From: Tetracentron sinense
Taxonomy: Eukaryota; Streptophyta; Magnoliopsida; Trochodendrales; Trochodendraceae
Direction: 5' to 3'
Length of the DNA: 64,000 nt
Assembly (NCBI GenBank): GCA_015143295.1
Contig: CM026554.1
Coordinates: 27,063,215-27,127,214, forward strand
Below are positions 55,152-64,000 of the stretch, piece after piece (position 1 is the stretch's first letter; each line of letters starts with the position of its first letter). The position numbers and the translations under genes are program-made. The notes under the pieces were generated by a model. That model worked only from the letters and a program-made list of their open reading frames with translations, made no database searches and had not been told where the DNA came from.

Positions 55152-56400
55152 ATGAGGCAGGGCACACGGGGTCGTGGACCACACACCAGAGCTTCATCTT
55201 CTTCTAGAGATGAGGATGAGTAGCTGGACCTCTCACAGGTCTTAGGCTCTATTGCTGAGACTCTCACCATCCTGGCGGCTCGGCAGACTATACCTTCATC
55301 AGCAGCACCTACTCCACCGCCTACGGCGCCAGTACATCGTACAGCTGGGGTTGAGGCATTCAGGAGATTGAGGCCTCCATCATTCCATGGGAGTGTGGAC
55401 CCTCTTGCTGCAGAGGCTTGGATCCTCCAAGTGGAGAAGATATTTGCGGTTCTCTCTCCGGCAGAGGAAGAGAAAGTAGCATGGGCTGTTTTCATGCTAG
55501 AGGGCGAGGCCCACCATTGGTGGTTGTTCGCATTGAGGACGAGAGATTTGACCATGCAGGGTCAACCCTGGACTTGGGAGGAGTTCAAGGATACTTTTTA
55601 TAAGAAGTACTTTCCTGTTGGACCACGGGAAAAGAAAGAGAGAGAATTCATCAACTTAGAGCAAGGTTTGATGACTGTGGCCTCCTATGAGGCTAAGTTC
55701 TCGGAGCTATCACGCTTCGCGACTCACATGGTTGCCACCGAGGCAATGAATGCGAGAAGGTTTGAGCAAGGGCTCAAGGAGGTTATCATGGAGAAGGTCT
55801 CAGTTTTCAGACATGCTACCTACCCTGAGGTAGTGGACAAGGCCTTATTGGTAGAGGCCAATTCTGAGACAGTGTCTAAGAAGAGGGAATTGGCGAGAGG
55901 CCAACCTAGTAGTTCGGCACCTCCAGAGAGGCGGGCTCGTACCAGCCCTTATCAGTACACGTGGCCAGCACCACCGATGAGGCCATTTTATGTGCCTCCA
56001 GCTCCATGGCAGTATATGCCTCAGGCATCGCGAGCTCAGGCTCTTCCAGCTCCACGGCTAGTTACACCTCAGACGGTGAGGTATACTCCACCTCCGGCCC
56101 CTCTGACCTATACACACGAGGTTTGCACTTTGTGCGGCCGAAGGCACCCGACAGGATATTGCCGAAGGGCATCGGGTGGATGTTTTCATTGTGGTCGCCA
56201 GGGCCATGTGATCAGGGATTGCCCCAGTCGGCATTTACCAGGCCAGTCTCAGGAGATTAGGCCCCCAGCACGCCCAGTAGGATCTTACCAGGTGTCATCC
56301 CAGACTACCCGATCTACACCTCCGCCTCGCCAGATGAACCAGGGGCGATTTTTTGCCTTGACAGAGGGTGATGCACTTGCATCTAATGATGTGGTGCAAG
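55152..56400 (+). CDS. gag: Element K: gag (one in-frame stop)
   Basis: The start at 55152 (MRQGTRGRG) is chosen by comparison with E and G. A TAG at 55221-55223 (codon 24) falls where E has Gln. Beyond it the frame is open for about 390 codons. Capsid: GVEAFRRLRPPSFHGSVDP, AWILQVEKIFAVL, VAWAVFMLEGEAHHWW, TWEEFKDTFYKKYFP and VASYEAKFSELSRFATHMV. A proline-rich stretch leads to two Cys-His motifs: CTLCGRRHPTGYC and CFHCGRQGHVIRDC (56181-56222). The end is NQGRFFALTEGDALASNDVV. Unspliced, the frame would continue into the intron-like segment and stop at 56508-56510. It is the particle-forming and RNA-binding protein. Confidence 0.93.
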
Positions 56401-56543
56401 GTACGCGTTTAGAGTTATTCTTTTTATCCACGATTGTCATGTTATGCTTTGCTCCTTGCGTACGTATGTGGCGTGCTATATATTTATCTACCTATATACA
56501 TATGATGTGATGAATGGATTGACATAACTAGTTGAAATTTCAG
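56401..56543 (+). other. Element K: putative intron between gag and protease
   Basis: 143 bp, starting GTACGCG after gtgcaag and ending TTGAAATTTCAG before gaactctac. The T-rich body resembles plant introns. Gag ends in phase 1 at 56400; joining to 56544 gives codon g|ga (Gly), then T-L-L-V-N-E-C-L, exactly in the protease frame. Both relevant frames are closed inside the segment: gag at 56508-56510, pol at 56525-56527 (TAA). Without removal only Gag can be made; with removal, Gag-Pol. Confidence 0.7.
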
Positions 56544-57250
56544 GAACTCTACTAGTCAACGAATGTTTGGCTAGAGTGTTGATTGATACCGGGTCTACTC
56601 ATTCGTTTGTCTCATCGAGCTTTTTAGAAGGCTTTTCGGTGGAGCCTAGTCAGCTAGAACTGGAGTTAGCCATTTCGACTCCTCTCGGCAAAACAGTGTT
56701 GAGAAACAAAGTGTGTCGAAATAGTGTGGTTCAAGTGGGAAGCCACGAGTTGGCGGTTGATCTAATAGTTCTTGGATTCCAAGACTTTGACGTGATATTG
56801 GGAATGGATTGGTTAGCGGCACATCACGGGCATGTAGCTTGCTTTGAGAAAATGGTACTCTTCAAGCCAGTAGAAGGCAAACCATTCCACTTTCGCGGGT
56901 TGAAAAGTAAAAATATTGCTCGTTTTGCGGCGTTGAGCTTAGCTAACCCCGAGGCAAAGGACTCATCGACTATTCCGGTTGTGAGTGAATTCCTTGATGT
57001 ATTTTCAGAGGAGTTGCCAGGATTGCCTCCAGATAGGGAGATTGAGTTTGTGATCGAGCTTGCACCAGGCATAGCTCCCATTTTCAGGGCTCCATATAGA
57101 ATGGCCCCTATTGAACTCAAGGGGTTGAAGGCTCAGTTGGAGGAATTGCAAGGCCTTGGTTTCATACGACCAAGTGTCTCACCGTGGGGTGCCCCGATGT
57201 TATTTGTTAAGAAGAAGGATGGCTCGATGCGGATGTGCATCGATTACCGG
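56544..57250 (+). CDS. pol: Element K: protease and N-terminal RT
   Basis: Protease begins [20 protein letters not shown] with an intact D-T-G, followed by [40 protein letters not shown] and [21 protein letters not shown] linker ([20 protein letters not shown]) leads to [62 protein letters not shown] and [14 protein letters not shown] at 57251-57253 follows, where the family has Gln (YRQLNKVT). It is the first part of Pol and in frame with gag only if 56401-56543 is removed. Confidence 0.94.
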
Positions 57251-57253
57251 TAG

Positions 57254-59092
57254 TTGAACAAGGTCACTATAAAGAATAGGTATCCATTGCCTAGGATTGA
57301 TGACTTGTTCGATCAGTTGAAGGGAGCGAGATTTTTCTCGAAGATAGATCTTCGGTCGGGTTATCACCAATTGAAGATTAAGGCGGAAGATGTGTCCAAA
57401 ACTGCTTTTTGGACTCGATACGGACACTACGAGTTCTTGGTGATGCCTTTTGGTCTCACAAATGCGCCGGCAGCCTTTATGGATTTAATGAACTGGGTGT
57501 TCCGGCCATACCTAGATCAATGCGTGATCGGGTTTGTCGATGATATCTTGGTGTATTCCCAGACACGGGAAGATCACATGCAAGACCTTTGCCTTGCTTT
57601 GGAAATGCTGAGAGAGCACAAGCTATACGCCAAACTTAGCAAGTGTGAGTTTTGGTTGGAAGAGGTGGCATTCCTAGGCCACGTTGTATCCGCGGAAGGC
57701 ATATCGGTGGATCCGAAGAAGATAGAGGCAGTCATGAGTTGGGCGAGGTCCAAGAGTTTCACAGAGATACGTAGCCTTCTTGGGTTGGCAGGCTACTACA
57801 GGAGATTCGTAGAGGGTTTCTCTAGCCTTGCAGCACCGCTCACTTACCTGACAAAGAAGAACGCCAAATTTGTATGGAGTGATAAGTGCGAGATCAGTTT
57901 CACGGAAATGAAGAAGAGGCTTACTACAACCCCTGTCCTTATTGTGCCATCTGGACCTTATGGGTATGAGGAGTATAGTGATGCCTCGCACATTGGACTT
58001 GGGTGTGTACTCATGCAGCACAAGAAATTCATTGCCTATGCATCAAGGCAATTGAAGGAGCATGAAAAGAATTATCCCACGCACGACTTGGAGCTTGCGG
58101 TGGTCGTGTTTGCACTTAAGATTTGGTGTCATTACCTTTATGGGGTGGAGTTCTATGTGTTCATGAATCACAAGAGTCTCAAGTATCCCTTTTCCCAAAA
58201 GGAGCTGAATCAAAGGCAACGGTGTTGGATGGAATTTTTGAAAGACTATGATTGTACCATTCAATACCACCCGGGTAAAGCAAATGTAGTGACTGATGCT
58301 TTGAGTAGAAGACCTCCGGGGTTATTAGCATGCATATTGGTGCAGGAATGGAGGCTACTTGAAGATTTGGAAAATCTGGACATCAGTTTGAATGACTCTG
58401 TCCGTAGTCCTATCTTGGCAAATGTCACGGTTCGGCCATATATTATAGATTTGATCCAAGAATACCAAGCCACGGATGCTGAATTGTTGGCTTATCGGGA
58501 CAAGGAAGTTGCCAAGGGTAGTGAGGACTTCTCTCTCACTAGCCGGGGTGCTATCACATTCAAGGGAAGGCTTTGTGTTCCGGCCAATGCGGATCTTCGA
58601 CGAGAGATTATGGATGAAGCCCACCGGGCAAAGTACACTGTGCATCTAGGGGGTACGAAGATGTACCGGAACCTCAAGAGTCACTTTTGGTGGCGGAATA
58701 TGAAGAGGGATGTTACGGAGTATGTGGCACGGTGTTTGGTGTGCCAGCAGGTGAAAGCAGAACACATGCGACCCACCGGTCTATTGCAGTCTCTTCCTAT
58801 TCCCGAGTGGAAATGGGAGAACTTATCCATGGATTTCATAGTTGGCTTGCCAAAGACGGCAAGGGGCTCAGATGCAATATGGGTAGTAGTGGATCGTTTG
58901 ACAAAGTCCGCTCATTTCCTACCCTACCGAACCACCTTCAACTCTAGTCAGTTGGCCACACTATACATCAAGGAAGTGGTTCAACTACACGGGGTGCCAG
59001 TCAGTATTGTGTCAGATCAGGATCCAAGATTCTGGAAAATTTTTCAGGAAGCTATGGGTTCCCGACTTGATTTCAACACCGCTTTTTTCCAC
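57254..59092 (+). CDS. pol: Element K: RT, RNase H and N-terminal integrase
   Basis: After the TAG the frame is open for about 610 codons. [40 protein letters not shown] and the catalytic [15 protein letters not shown]. RNase [35 protein letters not shown], then [16 protein letters not shown] where FTDHKSLKY is usual, so one catalytic Asp is Asn. Then [17 protein letters not shown]. Integrase: zinc region [17 protein letters not shown] with [11 protein letters not shown], and the core with [37 protein letters not shown] and [11 protein letters not shown]. Several codons (TSK-type) are missing after DPRF, and a one-base frameshift near 59085 breaks the frame before the TERVN motif. Confidence 0.95.
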
Positions 59093-59856
59093 AGATGGAT
59101 GGGCAAACAGAGAGGGTGAACCAAGTAACAGAAGACATGCTTCAGGCTTGTATGCTGGATTTCAAAGGTAGTTGGGAAGAGCACTTGCCTTTGGTAGAGT
59201 TCGCCTACAACAATAGCTATCAGGCGAGTATCCAAATGGCTCCATTCGAGGCTTTGTATAGGCGAAGTTGTAGGTCTCCTCTCTACTAGGATGAGATAGG
59301 AGAAAGGAAAGTACTTGGTCCGGAGTTGATCGAGCAAACTGCAAGTATAGTTAAGATCATCCGGGAACAGTTGAAAGCCGCTCAAGATCGCCAAAAGAGC
59401 TATGCGGACACACGCCGAAGGGACTTGGAATTCCAGGTTGGGGATCAAGTCTTTGTGAAAGTATCTCCTAGCAAAGGGATTATGAGATTTGGCAGGCGAG
59501 GCAAGGTTAGTCCTCGATACGTTGGCCCGTTTGAGATCATCACGCGAGTTGGTGAAGTCGCTTACAGGGTAGCTCTTCCACCTCATATGGCCGCGGTTCA
59601 TAACGTTTTTCATGTGTCTATGCTTCGGAAGTACATTGCGGATCCTTCGCATGTCATAGACTTGGAACCGTTGAAAATTCGAGAGGATCTCACGTTAGTT
59701 GAAAGGCCGGTTCATTTATTGGATCGGAGAGATCAAGTCATTCGTAACAAAACAATTCCATTGGTTCTCGTGCAATGGCAACATCATGCTCGAGAAGAGT
59801 CTTCATAGGAGCGTGAAGCCGAAGTCAAAGTGAAGTATCCGGAATTGTTCGAATGA
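59093..59856 (+). pseudogene. pol: Element K: integrase core end, C-terminus and chromodomain
   Basis: The frame resumes with [20 protein letters not shown] (catalytic Glu), LPLVEFAYNNSYQASIQMAP and SPLY, then TAG at 59287-59289 where Trp is usual. The next block has ADTRRRDLEFQVGDQVFVKV, SPRYVGPFEIITRVGEVAYR and NVFHVSMLRKYIADPSHV, then the chromodomain: LLDRRDQVIRNKTIPLVLVQ, QHHAREESS, TAG at 59806-59808 where the aromatic Trp of the fold is expected, EREAEVKVKYPELFE, final TGA at 59854-59856. Loss of that Trp codon would also have weakened methyl-lysine binding. Confidence 0.93.
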
Positions 59857-59960
59857 GTTTTGTATAGGTTTTGTATATGTGGCTTGTAATTTTGTTTTAA
59901 TTCTGTAATGCATGTCCCGTCCAAATTTCGAGGACGAATTTTTTTTTTTAGGGGGAAGGA
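59857..59960 (+). other. Element K: 3' UTR and polypurine tract
   Basis: A short 3' UTR with aaatttcgaggacgaa (59925-59940), a phrase also found next to the PPT in G and C, then a T run and the purine tract agggggaagga at 59950-59960, directly before the 3' LTR. Confidence 0.9.
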
Positions 59961-62205
59961 TGTAGAGCCCCGGACTTTTCATGCTTAATTCATGGCACTT
60001 TTGTAGTCAATTTTCCTTTAAAGTAGTACAATTAATAAATAAGGAAGAAATTAGCAATTCCTAAATGGCGAAAATGTTCCTTTTCGAAGTACGAACCCAA
60101 CACAAGTTGAATTTTCGAAATCCGACGAGCGAGTCAAAAGATATGGCCAAAACAGTTTGGACCTACAGGCAACCGATCGCTCGGTCCATAGAGCGATCGA
60201 TCGGTCCAAAACCGATCGATCGGAGGCTATCGACTGGTCGAAAAATTTGTATGAGGAAATTTTCCAGAGAGTTGATTTTTTGTCGAGAGCTCGGTCAATT
60301 CACCAATCGCTCGGTAGGCAACTGATCGATCGGTCATAAACACCGATCGCTCGGTCTTCGTGTTTTTGCAGGAATTTCATTAAGGGTGTTTTCGTCTTTT
60401 GCGCATTTCACCCTTTCCTATATAGGATTGCCCGAGCCTTTAGGGCTCATTTACCACACTTAGAGGATATTAAAGAGGAAGAGAGAAGAGAAGGATTTTC
60501 CTAACCTGGGGTTTGATTTTGAGAAGAAATCAAAGGGTTTGTGAACCCTAGATCACCTCAAGCTTGGATTGCTTCAAGATTCCGGTTCAAGCACTCGTGG
60601 AGCACTCTCCTCAGGCTAGGGCAGCGACTCAAGGACGTTTTGGAAGGGCATTCTTTCCCTCATTTGTCAAGGTCGGTACCTTTTGTTACCCACCTAGTTA
60701 TAGATTTTTCTTTCTTCCCTTATTCTTTGTACTCTTTGTTTTCTTTCATCCATAAATGTATTATGAGTTGAAATGGTGAATGTTGTGAATGGAGAGGGGT
60801 GTTGGCGATTGGATGCCGTGTGTATGATGTAATGAATGAAATGGGGAAGAGCATTGCACTAATAATAAACATACAAGCATGTTGTGAATATGGACCCACC
60901 TAGAAAAGCATGTGATAGGCTTAACAAATAATGCACTCACCATGTTTGATGAAATGCCAAGGTGAAAGAAATAAATTGTAAATTAAGGAAATGCATGCTT
61001 AATTAATTGCGGAAATTGCTAGGACCTATGATAGTGTGCCTTCTTGTTTTCCCTAAATTACATGAATATTGAATTGCTCAAATGATTGATGTTCTATGTA
61101 TTGTTAACTCTCCAAATGTCATATTTAAATTTAAATGCAAGTATGTACACGCTTCCACGAGCACGACATGCATGACATGAAATTACCGAGGTTTTCAAGA
61201 ATGAGGTTTAGAGGTGGGACATATCCTACAATATGTTTTACCACGCTTTTCACAAGAAAACAAGAACAAACATTCCACTAGGGGATTCCCCTCACTCACA
61301 AGTGCATAGCATAAAGAAGGGCCTCCCTTCCCTCGCAAGTACATACATATCATGAAGAAGGATCTCCCTTCCCTCTCAAGTGCATTGCATAAAGAAGGGT
61401 CTCCCTTCCCTCTCAAGGCATCTCACAAGCGCATCTCACAAGTACATCTTACAAGTGTATCTCACAAGTTACATGATCACAAGCAAGCACGCATGACATG
61501 ACACGATCTACAAGAATCAAGCAAGATAAACAAGACGAGTTTTCAAGCACGAAAACGGTACTTAAGTCAAGTCAAGTGCACGGTGTTTTCAAGGGTTTTA
61601 TCGGCTTTTATAAATGCAAGCATGATTATAAACTGCTTTAATTCCTTGTATGAAATGAATTATTCCTGTTTAATATATATATGAATTGCTCCTGATTTAT
61701 GTATTGCCATTTTTATGCTATGACTATTGGTTAGTATTTGGTACCCGCTGAGTATTCCATGCTCAGCCGTACTTCTTATGTTGGCAGGTGATAGCGGAGC
61801 AGCTGCTCCATTCGATGTACGTGCTCCGAGCCCTTGGGTGGAGGAGGAGTACGTCGAGGAACCTTTGGAGGAACCTCCGGTAGAGGGCTACTATTAGGTA
61901 GTGGTTGTAGATTCTGAGTGATATAGCTGTGGGTGAGTTGAGAGAGATATGTCCATGTAATTTGGCGAGCATGTCCGCACTTCCTTTTGGTTTCCTTTTT
62001 GTATAAACTTGGATTTACCTATGTATATACATAGAGGTTTGGTAGACTTCCGCTGTACCATGTTAGAGTATGTTTCCACTGTTTTTATCCTCTATTGTAT
62101 ATGCTCTGTGGGTTTTGCAGGTTGGTTTGTCAAGCAAGTCATGCAAGTCATGATTAGTCGTCCAAGATTCACTCTAACTCCTAGGGTGGGTTTTGGGTCA
62201 CGACA
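59961..62205 (+). mobile_element. Element K: 3' LTR
   Basis: 2245 bp, tgtagagccc to gggtcacgaca. It aligns with the 5' LTR throughout. Differences are concentrated in the first 130 bp and are otherwise scattered. It contains a TATA-like box near 60416-60424, the palindromic array at 60170-60360, the 36-bp repeat at 61310-61420 and the inverted-repeat motif at 61747-61772. Confidence 0.95.
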
Positions 62206-63162
62206 CAGATGATGTTCCAAAGACTGCTTTTAGGACTTGGTATGGGCACTACAAGTTCCTTGTCATGCCTTTTGGTTTGACAAATGCACCGGCAGCATTC
62301 ATGGACTTGATGAATCGGGTGTTTAGACCTTGTCTCGATCAATGTGTCGTAGTGTTCATCAATGATATCTTACTGTATTGACAAACATAGGAGGATCATG
62401 ATTAAGACCTTTGCCTTATCCTTGAGACTCTTTGAGAGCACCAACTATATGCCAAGTTGAGTAAGTGCAAATTTTGGTTGGAGAAAGTTGCGTTCTTGGG
62501 CCACGTGGTATCGACTGAAGGCATCTTAGTTGATCCGGCGAAAATAGAGGCAGTGATGAACTGGGAGAGACCTATGAGTGTCACCAAGATTCGGAGTTTC
62601 CTCAGCTTGGCAGGCTACTATTGGAGATTCGTGGAAGGATTCTCCAGTTTGGTGGCACCGCTCACGTATCTTACTCAGAAGTATGCTAAGTTTGTATGGA
62701 GTGAAAAATGCGAGATTAGCTTTCAAGAGTTGAAAAATTAGCTTACTACAGCCCCAGTCCTCACAGTTCCAGAAGGGAGTGGTGGCTTTATAGTTTAAAG
62801 TGATGTCTCGCACGTCAGGCTAGGGTGTGTTTTGATGCAAAACAGGAAGGTTATTGCCTATGCTTTAAGGCAGTTGAAAGACCATGAAAAGAGTTACCCT
62901 ACACACGACTTAGAAATTGGAGCAGTGGTGTTTGCATTGAAGATATGGTGACACAATCTCTATAGGGAACAGTTTATTGTGTTCACAGATCATAAAAGTC
63001 TGAAGTACCTGTTTTCCCAGAAGGAGTTGAACTCGAGGCAACGACGATGGATGAAATTTTTGAAAGACTATGAATGCTCCATCCAATACCATCCAGGTAA
63101 AGTGAACGTAGTGACAGATGCTCTTACCAGAAAGCCTACTAGCCTCTTAGCTCACATGATGG
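62206..63162 (+). pseudogene. Element E: RT C-terminal half and RNase H
   Basis: This continues RT of E after [41 protein letters not shown] and FINDILLY. The catalytic V-D-D is I-N-D, so RT is inactive. Stops occur in the next stretch (62378-62440), then [60 protein letters not shown] and, after stops at 62739, 62797 and 62949, [20 protein letters not shown] and [17 protein letters not shown]. The frame ends at LLAHMMV where element L begins. The integrase of E is not in the window. Confidence 0.92.
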
Positions 63163-64000
63163 TGTAAGTGTACACCCGGGATTTTAACCCACTCCCGATC
63201 AGGATTGAACCCGATGAGGAATAGTGCTAAAAATGTTGAAAAGAGAGAGTCGCCACCTATTTAAATTGTTAGGGAAAATAGGGTCCCTTAAAAGGTTAGA
63301 TAAGGCTTTGGTCTGAAAATAGAGTTCAAGGTAAGAATTCTTTTGAGTCAGGGGAAGGTATTAGGCACCCCTAAACTCCCATCCGAAGATGGTTACCTAC
63401 TCCCTAAGTCTGAATTAAAGTGGGGAAACCATAAGAGAAGCTTGCATTTCATATATATGCTAACAGATGTTATATGAACAGTAATGTACAAGTTGAAATG
63501 AGCAGGGACAGAATAGGGGTTCTATCCTGGGTGAGCTGAACCCAATCAGGGTTGCCTACGTATCCACAGTCAGAGGAATCAATCCACACGTAGTTCCAGA
63601 GAGTAGTTGATTGTCTGATTTGTTGAGTGTTTGGATAGCGGGTGATAGGCTGAGATTTGTCTATTGGATGTTAGGATGTTTTTGAATGGTTTGGGCTCCC
63701 ATTCAAGAGCGTTTGGGCCTTTTATGCTCATACCAGGGAGCATGTGGATAGTTTTAGCTCATGTCAAGGAGCACTGGGTTAGGGTTTGGTAAGATTTGAA
63801 CCAGGGTTTGAACCGAGGTACGAACAGAGGTTTGGCTAAGGTAAGTGGGGTTTGAACCGGGGTTTAAATCAAGGTTCGAACAGAGGTTCGACTAAGGTAA
63901 GTGGGGTTTGAACCAGGGTTTGATTCGAGGTTCGGACAGAGGTTCGGCTAAGGTAAGTGGGGTTTGAACTAGCGTTTGAACCGAGATTCGGGCAAAGGTT
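63163..64000 (-). mobile_element. Element L: Tat-like LTR, edge only
   Basis: The LTR end lies at 63163 or 63169 (tgtaagtgtacaccc). The following sequence resembles the left end of the 5' LTR of B: gattttaaccc, cgatcaggat, gagagtcgccacctat, ggggaaggtattaggcac and atggttacctact. By analogy with A and B, it is read as the outer end of a minus-strand element. From about 63795 to the window end there is a 56-bp tandem array (gtaagtggggtttgaacc at 63841, 63897 and 63953). No gene is visible. Confidence 0.75.

Larger units (their letters stand above)
52538..62205 (+). mobile_element. Element K: nearly complete Ty3/gypsy chromovirus, Tekay/Del-like
   Basis: 9.67 kb with perfect TSD cagat (52533-52537 and 62206-62210). 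LTRs are 52538-54795 (2258 bp) and 59961-62205 (2245 bp) and look highly similar. The order is PBS 54801-54812, gag 55152-56400, putative intron 56401-56543, protease-RT-RNase H-integrase-chromodomain to 59856, PPT about 59950-59960. It is the least damaged gypsy element here and one of the youngest by nesting. Four single-codon stops and one frameshift prevent a full product. Confidence 0.96.

Noticed and set aside
55016-55555. 179-residue minus-strand frame opposite gag of K
   Set aside because: It is an antisense shadow of the capsid region. The plus-strand frame carries the recognisable domain.

Overview
The window is plant nuclear DNA, most likely a eudicot with a large, repeat-rich genome. 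No host gene, tRNA or rRNA gene is visible. Essentially every base belongs to LTR retrotransposons stacked inside one another. Evidence for a plant: Ty1/copia and Ty3/gypsy chromovirus polyproteins with plant-type features, initiator-Met tRNA primer sites, Tat/Ogre-like elements with a polypurine tract and tandem-repeat 3' UTRs, and LTRs of 2 to 3 kb. I cannot name the species.

I use letters for the elements. A (1-1209, minus) is the 3' end of a Tat-like element. E (plus) is a Tekay/Del-like Ty3/gypsy chromovirus that starts at about 1210 and is cut into pieces by everything to its right: 5' LTR at 1210-1737 and 33502-35173, gag at 35479-36612 and 51448-51548, protease and RT at 51687-52537, RT and RNase H at 62206-63162. 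B (1738-33501, minus) is a non-autonomous Tat-like element inserted in the 5' LTR of E. C (7254-25001, minus; TSD agatc) is a non-coding gypsy derivative inside B. D (9541-19503, minus) is a Ty1/copia element inside the LTR of C. F (30375-32756; TSD tttat) is a solo LTR inside the 5' LTR of B.

G (36613-51447, minus) is a full chromovirus inserted in gag of E. It is itself hit by two solo LTRs, H (41337-43573; TSD gcttc) and I (44321-46878; TSD ctcac). K (52538-62205, plus; TSD cagat) is a nearly complete chromovirus inserted in RT of E, with gag, protease, RT, RNase H, integrase and chromodomain. L (63163-64000, minus) is the edge of another Tat-like LTR that cuts RNase H of E. The insertion order by nesting is A, then E, then B, G, K and L, then C, F, H and I, then D.

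All coding regions are damaged, mostly by C:G to T:A stops and small frameshifts, so no element here looks able to move by itself. The most interesting signal is a conserved GT...AG segment of 138-143 bp between gag and protease in all three chromoviruses (E, G, K). It sits at the same codon and the same phase and behaves like a spliceosomal intron whose removal would fuse Gag to Pol. Two further patterns are shared by the gypsy LTR families: a U3 slot filled by different palindrome-rich repeat arrays, and a short inverted-repeat motif about 300-450 bp downstream of a family-specific tandem array.
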